A DNA stretch of 6,155 nt, taken from positions 1-6,155 of the forward strand of contig JAGOGF010000144.1 in assembly GCA_017996845.1 (NCBI GenBank), in the 5' to 3' direction. Under the pieces are notes generated by a model. The model had not been told where the DNA came from. It saw only the letters and a program-made list of their open reading frames with translations, and did not search any database. Below, piece by piece: positions 4,761 to 6,155 of this stretch; within the stretch, counting starts at the first letter, position 1; every line of letters starts with the position of its first letter. A program made the position numbers and the translations under genes. The stretch is from Butyrivibrio sp. GTDB taxonomy: Bacteria; Bacillota_A; Clostridia; Lachnospirales; Lachnospiraceae.

Positions 4761-6119
4761 TCACGCCAGAATATCTGAAATATCATGAAATCCGGTAGAT
4801 GTCGTAATGACTATTACGGTATCTCCGGCGGCAATCCTGCTCTGCCCTCCCGGAATCGCAATTTCTCCGTGATGATTGATACAGGCAATGAGGATGCCTT
4901 TTTTGAGCTTTATCTGATGAAGCGGGATTCCGATTACAGGTGACTCTGAACGGATCAGGAATTCCAGCACCTCAACCTTCCCATCGTTCATCCGGTACAG
5001 GGTTTCAATGTTACTTTCAAAAGAATTGGTCATTCCGCGAACATATTGCACAATACGTTCTGCGGTTATATTCTTGGGATAGAGCACACTTCCCACATCA
5101 AGTGTACCCAGAATTTCTTCATAGCCGGCGCGATGCACTTTTGTAATACGCTTTGCTTTTGGGGAAAGGTTGTGTACGAACATGGACAGCATAATGTTTT
5201 CTTCGTCCAGATCCGTCAGTGTCACAAATGACTCTACCGTTGCAAGTCCTTCTTCCAACAGTTTGTTTTTCTCTGTTCCGTCCGCATGTATGATCATTGC
5301 TTCCGGCAGCAGCGTTACAAGTTCCTTGCAGCGTTCTCTGTTACGCTCAAAGATTTTCACTTCCACGCCGACAGACAGAAGTTGACCTGCCAGATAATAG
5401 GCAGTCTCGCCTCCTCCGACGATCATACAGGAGTGCACCCCTGCCGTCGGTCGTTTCATTCTTTTAAAGAATGAAATCATCGCTTTTATAGAACCGATGA
5501 CTGCAATCTCATCTCCTGCACAAAGAACTGAATTTCCATCCGGAATAAAAACTTTTTCGCCTCTTGTCACAATACCGATCAATACACGATTTTTGAGTTC
5601 TGTCTGAATCTCTTTCAGTGACTTACCGCATAAAACAGAATGCTCCTCTATCGTCAGCTTGATCAGTTCTGCACGCCCACGCGCAAATGTTTCAATGGTA
5701 TTTGCAGAAGGAAACTTCAGCAGTCTGGCCGCTTCATTTGCTGCTGCTTCCTCCGGATTTATGACCATGGAAAGACCGAGTTCTTCCTTGATAAACCCGA
5801 TTTCTCTCTTATATATGGGGTTACGTACTCTTGCTATGGTACGGCAGTTACCTGCCTTTCTTGCGATCAGACAGCACAACAGATTCCGCTCATCCGAATC
5901 AGTTACTGCGATCATCAGATCCGCTGACTCGATCCCTGCATCTGTCATGGTCGAATAGCTGGCACCATTCCCGACGATTCCCATCGCATCACAATTATTG
6001 ACCACATTTTGCAGAATGTCACTGCGCTCATCAATTACACTGATCTCATGTCCTTCTTTACTAAGCTGCTCTGCCAGCGCACTTCCGACATTACCGCATC
6101 CTACAATGATAATATGCAT
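4761..6119 (-). CDS. trkA: Trk system potassium uptake protein TrkA (RCK regulatory subunit)
   Basis: A 452-residue cytoplasmic protein close to the usual TrkA length. It has two tandem RCK units, each a Rossmann NAD-binding half plus a TrkA_C half. The first has GCGNVG (7-12) with acidic Asp30 after the second strand, then a TrkA_C domain at about 145-218. The second has GGGETA (235-240) with acidic Glu258, then TrkA_C at about 370-450. The last glycine of the second nucleotide loop is Ala, so the two sites may bind nucleotide differently. TrkA rings sit under TrkH dimers and gate them in response to nucleotides. The start matches the family (MHIIIVGCGNVG). GAGGGG lies only 2 bases before the ATG and GGAG 12 bases before it, so the binding site is atypical. 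TAAAAT (complement of 6149-6154) could be a -10 box, but its -35 would fall outside the window. Confidence 0.97.
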   Translation of the reverse strand: MHIIIVGCGNVGSALAEQLSKEGHEISVIDERSDILQNVVNNCDAMGIVGNGASYSTMTDAGIESADLMIAVTDSDERNLLCCLIARKAGNCRTIARVRNPIYKREIGFIKEELGLSMVINPEEAAANEAARLLKFPSANTIETFARGRAELIKLTIEEHSVLCGKSLKEIQTELKNRVLIGIVTRGEKVFIPDGNSVLCAGDEIAVIGSIKAMISFFKRMKRPTAGVHSCMIVGGGETAYYLAGQLLSVGVEVKIFERNRERCKELVTLLPEAMIIHADGTEKNKLLEEGLATVESFVTLTDLDEENIMLSMFVHNLSPKAKRITKVHRAGYEEILGTLDVGSVLYPKNITAERIVQYVRGMTNSFESNIETLYRMNDGKVEVLEFLIRSESPVIGIPLHQIKLKKGILIACINHHGEIAIPGGQSRIAAGDTVIVITTSTGFHDISDILA

Positions 6120-6155
6120 TTCCCCTCAATACTCCGCTTCTTTTCGTTATTTTAT

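Noticed and set aside
5640..5958. Two overlapping plus-strand open frames inside trkA
   Set aside because: Both are antisense to the conserved first RCK domain of TrkA and overlap each other in different frames.
1..6155. CRISPR array, complete insertion sequence or complete toxin-antitoxin pair
   Set aside because: No regularly spaced repeats, no intact transposase with terminal repeats and no small paired gene module were seen on either strand.

Overview
The window looks like ordinary chromosome from a low-to-middle G+C Firmicute of the class Clostridia, most likely Lachnospiraceae. This is inferred from the character of the proteins, strong AGGAG-type ribosome binding sites, a tRNA gene without an encoded CCA end, and an integrase fragment of a type common on mobile elements of that family. 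No ribosomal RNA or species marker is present, so the placement is tentative. G+C is about 22-25% in two 60-base lines counted inside the gene at 134-1033. It is about 38-52% in two lines counted inside the potassium-transport genes.

Left third (1-1555): an accessory patch. From left to right it holds a possible start of a leftward gene running off the edge, inside a long imperfect hairpin; an AT-rich leftward DUF2971-family gene (134-1033); and a broken, truncated tyrosine recombinase remnant (about 1136-1417, rightward) whose catalytic arginine appears replaced by lysine. The patch lies against the 3' end of a leftward tRNA-Gly(GCC) gene (1556-1628). That is the usual arrangement of an island inserted at a tRNA gene, here apparently decayed. 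A strong hairpin terminator (1504-1547) separates the tRNA from the patch. A near-perfect 16-base direct repeat lies at 1433-1448 and 1683-1698, on either side of the tRNA.

Middle (1629-3243): the tRNA has a convincing own promoter (TTGACA, 17 bases, TAAACT), and its predicted transcript begins with a perfect hairpin. Upstream of it lies a leftward gene for a lipoprotein-like member of the PEBP/YbhB-YbcL family (1700-2248). A 155-base divergent intergenic region leads to a rightward TraX-family membrane protein gene (2404-3243), with a candidate promoter on each side and an inverted repeat over the TraX -10 box.

Right half (3258-6119): a leftward two-gene potassium uptake unit, trkA (4761-6119) then trkH (3258-4706), 54 bases apart. 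TrkA is the cytoplasmic nucleotide-binding gating subunit and TrkH the ion-conducting membrane subunit; both are full length with their family motifs. trkH converges on the TraX gene with only 14 bases between the stop codons.

No complete new multi-gene system can be supported from this window. The best candidate for something unusual is the left patch: an AT-rich DUF2971 gene with a possible partner gene beyond the left edge, next to a dead integrase at a tRNA.
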